A stretch of DNA of 64,000 nt from Paratinospora sagittata (taxonomy: Eukaryota; Streptophyta; Magnoliopsida; Ranunculales; Menispermaceae). The notes under the pieces were generated by a model, which was given only the letters and a program-made list of their open reading frames with translations, did no database searches and had not been told where the DNA came from. This document shows positions 34,572 to 46,406 of this stretch, piece after piece. The DNA lies in assembly GCA_035771175.1 (NCBI GenBank), contig CM069594.1:46489534-46553533 (forward strand). Reading direction: 5' to 3'. The translations under genes and the position numbers were made by a program. The number at the start of each line of letters is the position of its first letter. The stretch's first letter is position 1.

Positions 34572-35763
34572 TTAGTAGTTGCAGGTTAAAGATGAAGAGA
34601 GTACAAAATGATTTGAATTCAAAACGTTGTTTAATCTAAAGTTGTTTTGGGTGTGCGAGACAATGGGAATCATCAAGGCGTTAGTAGATAATATTTCAAT
34701 TAAGATAACCAGGAAAAACTGTGTAAGGTATAGAAAAGTCGAGCAAGGAGAAGTGGGCACATTTTTCTCGTTAGAAATATCTGATTTTTGTCTCAAACCG
34801 TGGATAGCGTGTTATTACTGGGTTGTTTATCATGTTCTCTATTGAAAGATAGCCGGTCGATATACACAAACCCGAGAGCTCGAGTTTTTTAGACTTTCCA
34901 ATAGCGAGTAATCGAGGCCTATAGCGCGCTATTGCCCACTTTACTAAAAATGGAAAGATCACGGCAACATCTTTATAGCGAGTTATCAAAGGGGATAGCG
35001 CGCTATAGACAATTTTAAAGAAAAACAAATGTTTTATTATACAACCCTATCAGCGGGCTATTAACACTGATAGGGCGCTAGTGCCAACTGGAAAATTTTT
35101 GCAAATTGCTGAATCATAGCCTTATTTTTGGAAAATTAATATTTTGACACTCAAGAACCTTTCCATTGACTCAAAACATATTGATATAAGTTTGAAAACA
35201 ATTAAATAATTCAAAAGTCATTGAAATTATGATTACAACCTTTCGGAAAACACTTTTTTCAAAATGGAATACTATATCGAAGTGATTTTGAATGCTTTTC
35301 AATTTTCTGCGTTTTAGTGCTGAGATTGATCAAGAAGTTACCCTAGACACCAAAGATAAAACTATTGCATTAGACATGAGATGATATGTCTTCGTTCTTC
35401 GAGCTTGATCTTTGTAGACTTCGATACCTATTGTTTGATGTGTTGTTGATGATTAGTTCAAGCTCTTAGAAGAAAAAATACAGGTGATGTTTTCTCTTAC
35501 CGAGAACACTTCACATACTTACTGTTGAAAACAATAGATCGCCTCTGGAAATCTCAGCACAAAAGGAATAAAATGAAGAACTTGCGAAATAATGAGGCTA
35601 TCTTCAAGACAGTTTGCAATTTTGATTCAATTCGATGGTTGTTTGGACAAATGCAAGAATAATAACTTTCTTCTATTTAAACACTCTTTGGAAGGTTCAG
35701 TCTAACATGCAAAAATTGTGCGTGTTCTATCTTTGAAAATCAGAGAATGAGGGTTTTATAAAA
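34572..35763 (+). repeat. Satellite monomer 32, F-like precursor with monomer-22 tail patch (1,192 bp)
   Basis: Head has the F marks AAAGATGAAGAGAG, GGGTGTGCGAG, AAGGCGTTAG, TAGATAATATTTC and CAAACCGTGG. Subrepeat 3 reads GGGCTATTAACACTG. Three bases are duplicated in CATGAGATGATATG. The tail from 35569 to 35735 matches monomer 22. Confidence 0.88.
35569..35735 (+). repeat. Tail patch shared with monomer 22
   Basis: Diagnostic positions CAATTCGATGGTTG, AATAATAACTTTC, TTCTATTTAAAC and CTAACATGCAAAAATTG all follow monomer 22, 11.2 kb away. Sequence on both sides follows the local E/F family. This is what a short conversion tract would leave. Confidence 0.75.
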
Positions 35764-36945
35764 TTAGTAGTTGCAGGTTAAAGATGAAGAGAGTACAAAA
35801 TGATTTGAATTCAAAACGTTGCTTAATCTAAAGTTGTTTTGGGTGTGCGAGACAATGGGAATCATCAAGGCGTTAGTAGATATTATTTCAATTAAGATAA
35901 CCAGGAAAAACTGTGTAAGGTATAGAAAAGTCGAGCAAGGAGAAGTGGGCACATTTTTCTCGTTAGAAATATCTGATTTTTGTCTCAAACCGTGGATAGT
36001 GCGTTATTATTGGGTTGTGTATCATGTTCTCTATTGAAAGATAGCAGGTCGATATACACAAACACGAGAGTTCGAGTTTTTTAGACTTTTCGATAGCGAG
36101 TTATCGAGGCCTATAGCGCGATATTGCCCACTTTACTAAAAATGGAAAGATCACGACAACATCTTTATAGCGAGTTATCAAAGGGGATGACGCTATAGAC
36201 AATTTTCAGAAAAACAAATGTTTTATTATACAACCCTATCAGCGGGCTATCAACACTGATAGGGCGCAAGTGCCAACTGGAAAATTTTTGCAAATTGCTA
36301 AATATCCTTATTTTTGGAAAATTAATATTTTGACACTCAAGAACCATTTCATTGACTCAAAACATATTGATATAAGATTAAAAACTATTAAATAATTCAA
36401 AACTCGTTGACATTATGATTACAACCTTCCGGACCACATTTTTTTCAAAATGGAATACTATATCGAAGTAATTTTCAAGACTTTTCAATTTTTTGAGTTT
36501 TAGTGCTGAGATTGATCGAGAAATTACCCTACACACCAAAGATAAAACTATTGAATTAGACATAAGATATGTCTTCGTTCTTCGAGCTTGATCTTTGTAG
36601 ACTTTGATACCTATTGTTTGATGTGTTGTTGATGATTAGTTCAAGCTCTTAGAAAAAAAATACCGGTGATGTTTTCTCTTACCGAGAACACTTCACATAC
36701 TTACAGTTTAAAACAATAGATAGCCTCTGGAAATCTCAAAACAATAGGAATAAAATGATGAACTTGCGAAATAATGAGGTTATCTTCAAGACAGTTTGCA
36801 ATTTTCATTCAGTTCGAATGTTGTTTGGACAAATGCAAGAATAACAACTTTTTTCGATTTAAACACTCTTTGGAAAGCTCAGTGTAACTTGCAAAAATCG
36901 TGCGTGTTCTATCTTTGAAAATCAGAGAATGAGGGTTTTATAAAA
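35764..36945 (+). repeat. Satellite monomer 33, F-like precursor (1,182 bp)
   Basis: Carries the F marks GGATAGTGCGTTATT, CACGAGAGTTCGAG and GGCGCAAGTGCC. The subrepeat 2 core is reduced to GGGGATGACGCTATAG, and subrepeat 1 is changed to ATAGCGCGATAT. The tail has the F signature TTGAATTAGACATAAG and TACCGGTGATG. Confidence 0.9.
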
Positions 36946-38126
36946 TTAGCAGTTGCAGGTTAAAGAGGAAGAGAGTACAAAATGATTTGAATTCAAAACG
37001 TTGTTTAATCTAAAGTTGTTTTGGGCGTGCGAGACAATGGGAATCATCAAGGTGTTAGTAGAGAATATTTCAATTAAGATAACCAGGCAAAACTGTGTAG
37101 GGTATAGAAATGTCGAGCAAGGAGAAGTGGCCTCATTTTTCTCGTTAGAAATATCTGATTTTTGTCTCAAAGGTGGATAGCGTGTTATTGGGTTGTGTAT
37201 CATGTTCTCTATTGAAAGATAGCCGGTCGATATACACAAACCCGAGAGCTCGAGATTTTCAAACTTTCCGATAGCGAGTTATCAAGGCCTATAGCGCGCT
37301 ATTGCACACTTTACTAAAAATGGAAAGATAACGGCAACATCTTTATAGCGAGTTATCAAAGGGGATAGCGCGCAATAGACAATTTTCAAGAAAAACAAAT
37401 GTTTTCTTATACAACCCTATCACCGGGCTATCAACACTGATAGGGCGCTAGTGCCTACTGGAAATTTTTTGCAAAATTGCTGAGTAGCCTTATTTTTGGA
37501 AAATTAATATTTTGACACTCAAGAACCGTTCCATTGACTCAAAACATATTGATATAAGATTAAAAACTATTAAATAATAAAAACACTCATTGAAATTAGG
37601 ATTAAAACCTTTCGAAAACATTTTTTCAAAATGGAATACTATATCGAAGTGAATTTGAAGACTTTTTAATTTTCAGAGTTTTAGTGCTGAGATTGATCGA
37701 AAAATTACCCTACACACCAAAGATAAAACTATTGAATTAGACAAAAGATATGTCTTCGTTCTTCGAGCTTGATCTTTGTAGACTTTGATACCTATTGTTT
37801 GATGTGTTGTTGATGATTAGTTCAAGCTCTTAGAAAAAAAATACCGGTGATGTTTTCTCTTACCGAGAACACTTCACATACTTACAGTTTAAAACAATAG
37901 ATAGCCTCTGGAAATCTCAAAACAATAGGAATAAAATGATGAACTTGCGAAATAATGAGGTTATCTTCAAGACAGTTTGCAATTTTGATTCAGTTCGAAT
38001 GTTGTTTGGACAAATGCAAGAATAACAACTTTTTTCGATTTAAACACTCTTTGGAAAGCTCAGTCTAACTTGCAAAAATCGTGCGTGTTCTATCTTTGAA
38101 AATTAGAGAATGAGGGTTTTATAAAA
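36946..38126 (+). repeat. Satellite monomer 34, E body with F tail (1,181 bp)
   Basis: Type E until about 37680, then the F-type tail (GCTGAGATTGATCGAAAAAT, TTGAATTAGAC, TACCGGTG, CTCAAAACAATAGG). Its spellings CACCGGGCTATC and GAAATTTTTTGC separate it from the later E copies. Its back part is where the 5,914-bp duplication begins. Confidence 0.88.
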
Positions 38127-39309
38127 TTAGCAGTTGCTGGTTAAAGAGGAAGAGAGTACAAAATGATTTGAATTCAAAACGTTGTTTAATCTAAAGTTGT
38201 TTTGGGCGTGCGAGACAATGGGAATCATCAAGGTGTTAGTAGATAATATTTCAATTAAGATAACCAGGCAAAACTGTGTAGGGTATAGAAAATTCGAGCA
38301 AGGAGAAGTGGCCTCATTTTTCTCGTTAGAAATATCTGATTTTTGTCTCAAAGGTGGATAGCGTGTTATTGGGTTGTGTATCATGTTCTCTATTGAAAGA
38401 TAGCCGGTCGATATACACAAACCCGAGAGCTCGAGTTTTTCAAACTTTCCGATAGCGAGTTATCATGGCCTATAGCGCGCTATTGCACACTTTACTAAAA
38501 ATGGAAAGATAACGGCAACATCTTTATACCGAGTTATCATAGGGGATAGCGCGCAATAGACAATTTTCAAGAAAAACAAATGTTTTCTTATACAACCCTA
38601 TCACCGGGCAATCAACACTGATAGGGCGCTAGTGCCTACTGGAAAATTTTTGCAAAATTGCTGAGTAGCCTTATTTTTGGAAAATTAATATTTTGACACT
38701 CAAGAACCGTTCCATTGACTCAAAACATATTGATATAAGATTAAAAACTATTAAATAATAAAAACACTCATTGAAATTAGGATTAAAACCTTTCGAAAAC
38801 ATTTTTTCAAAATGGAATACTATATCGAAGTGAATTTGAAGACTTTTTAATTTTCAGAGTTTTAGTGCTTAGATTGATCGAGAAGTTACCCTAGACACCA
38901 AAGATAAAACTATTGCATTAGACATGAGATATGTCTTCGTTCTTCGAGCTTGATCTTTGTAGACTTCGATACCTATTGTTTGATGTGTTGTTGATGATTA
39001 GTTCAAGCTCTTAGAAAAAAAAAATACAGGTGATGTTTTCTCTTACCGAGAACACTTCACATACTTACAGTTTAAAACAATAGATAGCCTCTGGAAATCT
39101 CAAAACAATAGGAATAAAATGATGAACTTGCGAAATAATGAGGTTATCTTCAAGACAGTTTGCAATTTTGATTCAGTTCGAATGTTGCTTGGACAAATGC
39201 AAGAATAACAACTTTTTTCGATTTAAACACTCTTTGGAAAGCTCAGTCTAACTTGCAAAAATCGTGCGTGTTCTATCTTTGAAAATTAGAGAATGAGGGT
39301 TTTATAAAA
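38127..39309 (+). repeat. Satellite monomer 35, E body with converted tail (1,183 bp)
   Basis: Type E with the rare TTATCATAGGGG. Its A-run and TACAGGTGATG are still type E, but from about 39103 the tail changes to the F form (CTCAAAACAATAGG, GATGAACTTGC). Confidence 0.88.
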
Positions 39310-39452
39310 TTAGCAGTTGCTGGTTAAAGAGGAAGAGAGTACAAAATGATTTGAATTCAAAACGTTGTTTAATCTAAAGTTGTTTTGGGCGTGCGAGACA
39401 ATGGGAATCATCAAGGTGTTAGTAGAGAATATTTCAATTAAGATAACCAGGC
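39103..39452 (+). repeat. Conversion-like patch: F tail plus E head placed between E and F bodies
   Basis: Normally an E body is followed by an E tail and an F' head. Here the 350-430 bases across the monomer boundary are instead an F tail (CAAAACAATAGG) and an E head (TTAGCAGTTGCTGG), after which the F body resumes at GTGTAAGGTATAAAAAAG. Two switches that restore the original phase suggest conversion rather than crossover. A second copy lies at 45017-45366 through the 5,914-bp duplication. Confidence 0.75.
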
Positions 39453-40492
39453 AAAACTGTGTAAGGTATAAAAAAGTCGAGCGAGGAGAAGTGGGCACAT
39501 TTTTCTCGTTAGAAATATCTGATTTTTGTCTCAAACCGTGGATAGTGCGTTATTATTGGGTTGTGTATCATGTTCTCTATTAAAAGATAGCAGGCCGATA
39601 TACACAAACACGAGAGTTCGAGTTTTTTAGACTTTTCGATAGCGAGTTATCGAGGCCTATAGCGCGCTATTGCCCACTTTACTAAAAATGGAAAGATCAC
39701 GACAACATCTTTATAGCGAGTTATCAAAGGGGATGGCGCTATAGACAATTTTCAAGAAAAACAAATGTTTTATTATACAACCCTATCAGCGGGCTATCAA
39801 CACTGATAGGGCGCAAGTGCCAACTGGAAAATTTTTGCAAATTGCTAAATAGCCTTATTTTTGGAAAATTAATATTTTGACACTCAAGAACCATTCCATT
39901 GACTCAAAACATATTGATATAAGATTAAAAACTATTAAATAATTCAAAACTCGTTGAAATTATGATTACAACCTTCCGGACAACATTTTTTTCAAAATGG
40001 AATACTATATCGAAGTAATTTTCAATACTTGTCAATTTTTTGAGTTTTAGTGCTGAGATTGATCGAAAAATTACCCTACACACCAAAGATAAAACTATTG
40101 AATTAGACAAAAGATATGTCTTCGTTCTTCGAGCTTGATCTTTGTAGACTTTGATACCTATTGTTTGATGTGTTGTTGATGATTAGTTCAAGCTCTTAGA
40201 AAAAAAATACCGGTGATGTTTTCTCTTACCGAGAACACTTCACATACTTACAGTTTAAAACAATAGATAGCCTCTGGAAATCTCAAAACAATAGGAATAA
40301 AATGATGAACTTGCGAAATAATGAGGTTATCTTCAAGACAGTTTGCAATTTTGATTCAGTTCGAATGTTGTTTGGACAAATGCAAGAATAACAACTTTTT
40401 TCGATTTAAACACTCTTTGGAAAGCTCAGTCTAACTTGCAAAAATCGTGCGTGTTCTATCTTTGAAAATTAGAGAATGAGGGTTTTATAAAA
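39310..40492 (+). repeat. Satellite monomer 36, E head / F body (1,183 bp)
   Basis: Head is type E up to about 39452, then F (GTCGAGCGAGGAG, AGTGGGCACATT, CAAACCGTGG, GGGGATGGCGCTATAG, GGCGCAAGTGCC). It lacks the extra G that marks F' heads. Confidence 0.9.
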
Positions 40493-41675
40493 TTAGCAGT
40501 TGCTGGTTAAAGAGGAAGAGAGTACAAAATGATTTGAATTCAAAACGTTGTTTAATCTAAAGTTGTTTTGGGCGTGCGAGACAATGGGAATCATCAAGGT
40601 GTTAGTAGAGAATATTTCAATTAAGATAACCAGGCAAAACTGTGTAGGGTATAGAAAATTCGAGCAAGGAGAAGTGGCCTCATTTTTCTCGTTAGAAATA
40701 TCTGATTTTTGTCTCAAAGGTGGATAGCGTGTTATTGGGTTGTGTATCATGTTCTCTATTGAAAGATAGCCGGTCGATATACACAAACCCGAGAGCTCGA
40801 GTTTTTCAAACTTTCCGATAGCGAGTTATCATGGCCTATAGCGCGCTATTGCACACTTTACTAAAAATGGAAAGATAACGGCAACATCTTTATACCGAGT
40901 TATCAAAGGGGATAGCGCGCAATAGACAATTTTCAAGAAAAACAAATGTTTTCTTATACAACCCTATCACCGGGCAATCAACACTGATAGGGCGCTAGTG
41001 CCTACTGGAAAATTTTTGCAAAATTGCTGAGTAGCCTTATTTTTGGAAAATTAATATTTTGACACTCAAGAACCGTTCCATTGACTCAAAACATATTGAT
41101 ATAAGATTAAAAACTATTAAATAATAAAAACACTCATTGAAATTAGGATTAAAACCTTTCGAAAACATTTTTTCAAAATGGAATACTATATCGAAGTGAA
41201 TTTGAAGACTTTTTAATTTTCAGAGTTTTAGTGCTTAGATTGATCGAGAAGTTACCCTAGACACCAAAGATAAAACTATTGCATTAGACATGAGATATGT
41301 CTTCGTTCTTCGAGCTTGATCTTTGTAGACTTCGATACCTATTGTATGATGTGTTGTTGATGATTAGTTCAAGCTCTTAGAAAAAAAAAATACAGGTGAT
41401 GTTTTCTCTTACCGAGAACACTTCACATACTTACAGTTTAAAACAATAGATAGCCTCTGGAAATCTCAGCACAAAAGGAATAAAATGAAGAACTTGCGAA
41501 ATAATGAGGATATTTTCATGACAATTTGCAATTTTGATTCAGTTCGAAGGTTGTTTGGACAAATGCAAGAATAACGGCTTTCTTCGATTTAAACACTATT
41601 TGGAATGCTCAGTCTAACTTGCAAAAATCGTGCGTGTTCTATCTTTGAAAATCAGAGAATGAGGGTTTTATAAAA
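40493..41675 (+). repeat. Satellite monomer 37, type E (1,183 bp)
   Basis: Standard type E: TTAGCAGTTGCTGG, GTGTAGGGTATAG, AAAATTCGAGC, GTGGCCTCATT, GATAGCCGGTCG, TTATCATGGCC, TATACCGAGTTATC. The E tail has TACAGGTG, CTCAGCACAAAAGG and GAGGATATTTTCATG. Confidence 0.93.
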
Positions 41676-42859
41676 TTAGTAGTTGCAGGTTAAAGATGAA
41701 GAGAGTACAAAATGATTTGAATTCAAAACGTTGTTTAATCTAAAGTTGTTTTGGGTGTGCGAGATAATGGGGAATCATCAAGGCGTTAGTAGATAATATT
41801 TCAATTAAGATAACCAGGAAAAACTGTGTAAGGTATAAAAAAGTCGAGCGAGGAGAAGTGGGCACATTTTTCTCGTTAGAAATATCTGATTTTTGTCTCA
41901 AACCGTGGATAGTGCGTTATTATTGGGTTGTGTATCATGTTCTCTATTAAAAGATAGCAGGCCGATATACACAAACACGAGAGTTCGAGTTTTTTAGACT
42001 TTTCGATAGCGAGTTATCGAGGCCTATAGCGCGCTATTGCCCACTTTACTAAAAATGGAAAGATCACGACAACATCTTTATAGCGAGTTATCAAAGGGGA
42101 TGGCGCTATAGACAATTTTCAAGAAAAACAAATGTTTTATTATACAACCCTATCAGCGGGCTATCAACACTGATAGGGCGCAAGTGCCAACTGGAAAATT
42201 TTTGCAAATTGCTAAATAGCCTTATTTTTGGAAAATTAATATTTTGACACTCAAGAACCATTCCATTGACTCAAAACATATTGATATAAGATTAAAAACT
42301 ATTAAATAATTCAAAACTCGTTGAAATTATGATTACAACCTTCCGGACAACATTTTTTTCAAAATGGAATACTATATCGAAGTAATTTTCAATACTTGTC
42401 AATTTTTTGAGTTTTAGTGCTGAGATTGATCGAAAAATTACCCTACACACCAAAGATAAAACTATTGAATTAGACAAAAGATATGTCTTCGTTCTTCGAG
42501 CTTGATCTTTGTAGACTTTGATACCTATTGTTTGATGTGTTGTTGATGATTAGTTCAAGCTCTTAGAAAAAAAATACCGGTGATGTTTTCTCTTACCGAG
42601 AACACTTCACATACTTACAGTTTAAAACAATAGATAGCCTCTGGAAATCTCAAAACAATAGGAATAAAATGATGAACTTGCGAAATAATGAGGTTATCTT
42701 CAAGACAGTTTGCAATTTTGATTCAGTTCGAATGTTGTTTGGACAAATGCAAGAATAACAACTTTTTTCGATTTAAACACTCTTTGGAAAGCTCAGTCTA
42801 ACTTGCAAAAATCGTGCGTGTTCTATCTTTGAAAATTAGAGAATGAGGGTTTTATAAAA
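41676..42859 (+). repeat. Satellite monomer 38, type F' (1,184 bp)
   Basis: First F' copy: AAAGATGAAGAGAG, GGGTGTGCGAGATAATGGGG (an extra G against the usual GGGAATC), AAGGCGTTAG. The extra G breaks the minus-strand frame that stays open in E copies. Confidence 0.93.
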
Positions 42860-44040
42860 TTAGCAGTTGCTGGTTAAAGAGGAAGAGAGTACAAAATGAT
42901 TTGAATTCAAAACGTTGTTTAATCTAAAGTTGTTTTGGGCGTGCGAGACAATGGGAATCATCAAGGTGTTAGTAGAGAATATTTCAATTAAGATAACCAG
43001 GCAAAACTGTGTAGGGTATAGAAAATTCGAGCAAGGAGAAGTGGCCTCATTTTTCTCGTTAGAAATATCTGATTTTTGTCTCAAAGGTGGATAGCGTGTT
43101 ATTGGGTTGTGTATCATGTTCTCTATTGAAAGATAGCCGGTCGATATACACAAACCCGAGAGCTCGAGTTTTTCAAACTTTCCGATAGCGAGTTATCATG
43201 GCCTATAGCGCGCTATTGCACACTTTACTAAAAATGGAAAGATAACGGCAACATCTTTATACCGAGTTATCAAAGGGGATAGCGCGCAATAGACAATTTT
43301 CAAGAAAAACAAATGTTTTCTTATACAACCCTATCACCGGGCAATCAACACTGATAGGGCGCTAGTGCCTACTGGAAAATTTTTGCAAAATTGCTGAGTA
43401 GCCTTATTTTTGGAAAATTAATATTTTGACACTCAAGAACCGTTCCATTGACTCAAAACATATTGATATAAGATTAAAAACTATTAAATAATAAAAACAC
43501 TCATTGAAATTAGGATTAAAACCTTTCGAAAACATTTTTTCAAAATGGAATACTATATCGAAGTGAATTTGAAGACTTTTTAATTTTCAGAGTTTTAGTG
43601 CTGAGATTGATCGAAAAATTACCCTACACACCAAAGATAAAACTATTGAATTAGACAAAAGATATGTCTTCGTTCTTCGAGCTTGATCTTTGTAGACTTT
43701 GATACCTATTGTTTGATGTGTTGTTGATGATTAGTTCAAGCTCTTAGAAAAAAAATACCGGTGATGTTTTCTCTTACCGAGAACACTTCACATACTTACA
43801 GTTTAAAACAATAGATAGCCTCTGGAAATCTCAAAACAATAGGAATAAAATGATGAACTTGCGAAATAATGAGGTTATCTTCAAGACAGTTTGCAATTTT
43901 GATTCAGTTCGAATGTTGTTTGGACAAATGCAAGAATAACAACTTTTTTCGATTTAAACACTCTTTGGAAAGCTCAGTCTAACTTGCAAAAATCGTGCGT
44001 GTTCTATCTTTGAAAATTAGAGAATGAGGGTTTTATAAAA
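42860..44040 (+). repeat. Satellite monomer 39, E front / monomer-34 back hybrid (1,181 bp)
   Basis: The front is standard type E, including CACCGGGCAATC. From 43602 the tail is the F form (GCTGAGATTGATCGAAAAAT, TTGAATTAGAC) as in monomer 34. It is the joint monomer of the 5,914-bp duplication. Confidence 0.9.
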
Positions 44041-45223
44041 TTAGCAGTTGCTGGTTAAAGAGGAAGAGAGTACAAAATGATTTGAATTCAAAACGTTGTT
44101 TAATCTAAAGTTGTTTTGGGCGTGCGAGACAATGGGAATCATCAAGGTGTTAGTAGAGAATATTTCAATTAAGATAACCAGGCAAAACTGTGTAGGGTAT
44201 AGAAAATTCGAGCAAGGAGAAGTGGCCTCATTTTTCTCGTTAGAAATATCTGATTTTTGTCTCAAAGGTGGATAGCGTGTTATTGGGTTGTGTATCATGT
44301 TCTCTATTGAAAGATAGCCGGTCGATATACACAAACCCGAGAGCTCGAGTTTTTCAAACTTTCCGATAGCGAGTTATCATGGCCTATAGCGCGCTATTGC
44401 ACACTTTACTAAAAATGGAAAGATAACGGCAACATCTTTATACCGAGTTATCATAGGGGATAGCGCGCAATAGACAATTTTCAAGAAAAACAAATGTTTT
44501 CTTATACAACCCTATCACCGGGCAATCAACACTGATAGGGCGCTAGTGCCTACTGGAAAATTTTTGCAAAATTGCTGAGTAGCCTTATTTTTGGAAAATT
44601 AATATTTTGACACTCAAGAACCGTTCCATTGACTCAAAACATATTGATATAAGATTAAAAACTATTAAATAATAAAAACACTCATTGAAATTAGGATTAA
44701 AACCTTTCGAAAACATTTTTTCAAAATGGAATACTATATCGAAGTGAATTTGAAGACTTTTTAATTTTCAGAGTTTTAGTGCTTAGATTGATCGAGAAGT
44801 TACCCTAGACACCAAAGATAAAACTATTGCATTAGACATGAGATATGTCTTCGTTCTTCGAGCTTGATCTTTGTAGACTTCGATACCTATTGTTTGATGT
44901 GTTGTTGATGATTAGTTCAAGCTCTTAGAAAAAAAAAATACAGGTGATGTTTTCTCTTACCGAGAACACTTCACATACTTACAGTTTAAAACAATAGATA
45001 GCCTCTGGAAATCTCAAAACAATAGGAATAAAATGATGAACTTGCGAAATAATGAGGTTATCTTCAAGACAGTTTGCAATTTTGATTCAGTTCGAATGTT
45101 GCTTGGACAAATGCAAGAATAACAACTTTTTTCGATTTAAACACTCTTTGGAAAGCTCAGTCTAACTTGCAAAAATCGTGCGTGTTCTATCTTTGAAAAT
45201 TAGAGAATGAGGGTTTTATAAAA
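44041..45223 (+). repeat. Satellite monomer 40, E with converted tail (1,183 bp)
   Basis: Duplicate of monomer 35, with the same rare TTATCATAGGGG (44449) and the same switch to an F tail at about 45017. Confidence 0.92.
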
Positions 45224-45366
45224 TTAGCAGTTGCTGGTTAAAGAGGAAGAGAGTACAAAATGATTTGAATTCAAAACGTTGTTTAATCTAAAGTTGTTTT
45301 GGGCGTGCGAGACAATGGGAATCATCAAGGTGTTAGTAGAGAATATTTCAATTAAGATAACCAGGC
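45017..45366 (+). repeat. Conversion-like patch, second copy
   Basis: Exact 5,914-bp counterpart of the patch at 39103-39452. It was therefore present before the five-monomer duplication, which gives the order of the two events. Confidence 0.75.
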
Positions 45367-46406
45367 AAAACTGTGTAAGGTATAAAAAAGTCGAGCGAGG
45401 AGAAGTGGGCACATTTTTCTCGTTAGAAATATCTGATTTTTGTCTCAAACCGTGGATAGTGCGTTATTATTGGGTTGTGTATCATGTTCTCTATTAAAAG
45501 ATAGCAGGCCGATATACACAAACACGAGAGTTCGAGTTTTTTAGACTTTTCGATAGCGAGTTATCGAGGCCTATAGCGCGCTATTGCCCACTTTACTAAA
45601 AATGGAAAGATCACGACAACATCTTTATAGCGAGTTATCAAAGGGGATGGCGCTATAGACAATTTTCAAGAAAAACAAATGTTTTATTATACAACCCTAT
45701 CAGCGGGCTATCAACACTGATAGGGCGCAAGTGCCAACTGGAAAATTTTTGCAAATTGCTAAATAGCCTTATTTTTGGAAAATTAATATTTTGACACTCA
45801 AGAACCATTCCATTGACTCAAAACATATTGATATAAGATTAAAAACTATTAAATAATTCAAAACTCGTTGAAATTATGATTACAACCTTCCGGACAACAT
45901 TTTTTTCAAAATGGAATACTATATCGAAGTAATTTTCAATACTTGTCAATTTTTTGAGTTTTAGTGCTGAGATTGATCGAAAAATTACCCTACACACCAA
46001 AGATAAAACTATTGAATTAGACAAAAGATATGTCTTCGTTCTTCGAGCTTGATCTTTGTAGACTTTGATACCTATTGTTTGATGTGTTGTTGATGATTAG
46101 TTCAAGCTCTTAGAAAAAAAATACCGGTGATGTTTTCTCTTACCGAGAACACTTCACATACTTACAGTTTAAAACAATAGATAGCCTCTGGAAATCTCAA
46201 AACAATAGGAATAAAATGATGAACTTGCGAAATAATGAGGTTATCTTCAAGACAGTTTGCAATTTTGATTCAGTTCGAATGTTGTTTGGACAAATGCAAG
46301 AATAACAACTTTTTTCGATTTAAACACTCTTTGGAAAGCTCAGTCTAACTTGCAAAAATCGTGCGTGTTCTATCTTTGAAAATTAGAGAATGAGGGTTTT
46401 ATAAAA
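45224..46406 (+). repeat. Satellite monomer 41, E head / F body (1,183 bp)
   Basis: Duplicate of monomer 36, without the extra G of F' and with a plus-strand frame of 72 codons (45279-45497) that F' copies lose through the extra G. Confidence 0.92.

Larger units (their letters stand above)
37467..43602 (+). repeat. 5,914-bp (five-monomer) tandem duplication, copy 1 with joint interval
   Basis: Landmarks from monomer 34's back part to monomer 39 recur 5,914 bp later (38127/44041, 39310/45224, 40493/46407, 42292/48206). The shared rare variant TTATCATAGGGG (38535 and 44449) and the shared conversion patch show they are true copies. The exchange point lies within 37467-37688 in copy 1, equivalent to 43381-43602. 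Confidence 0.87.
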
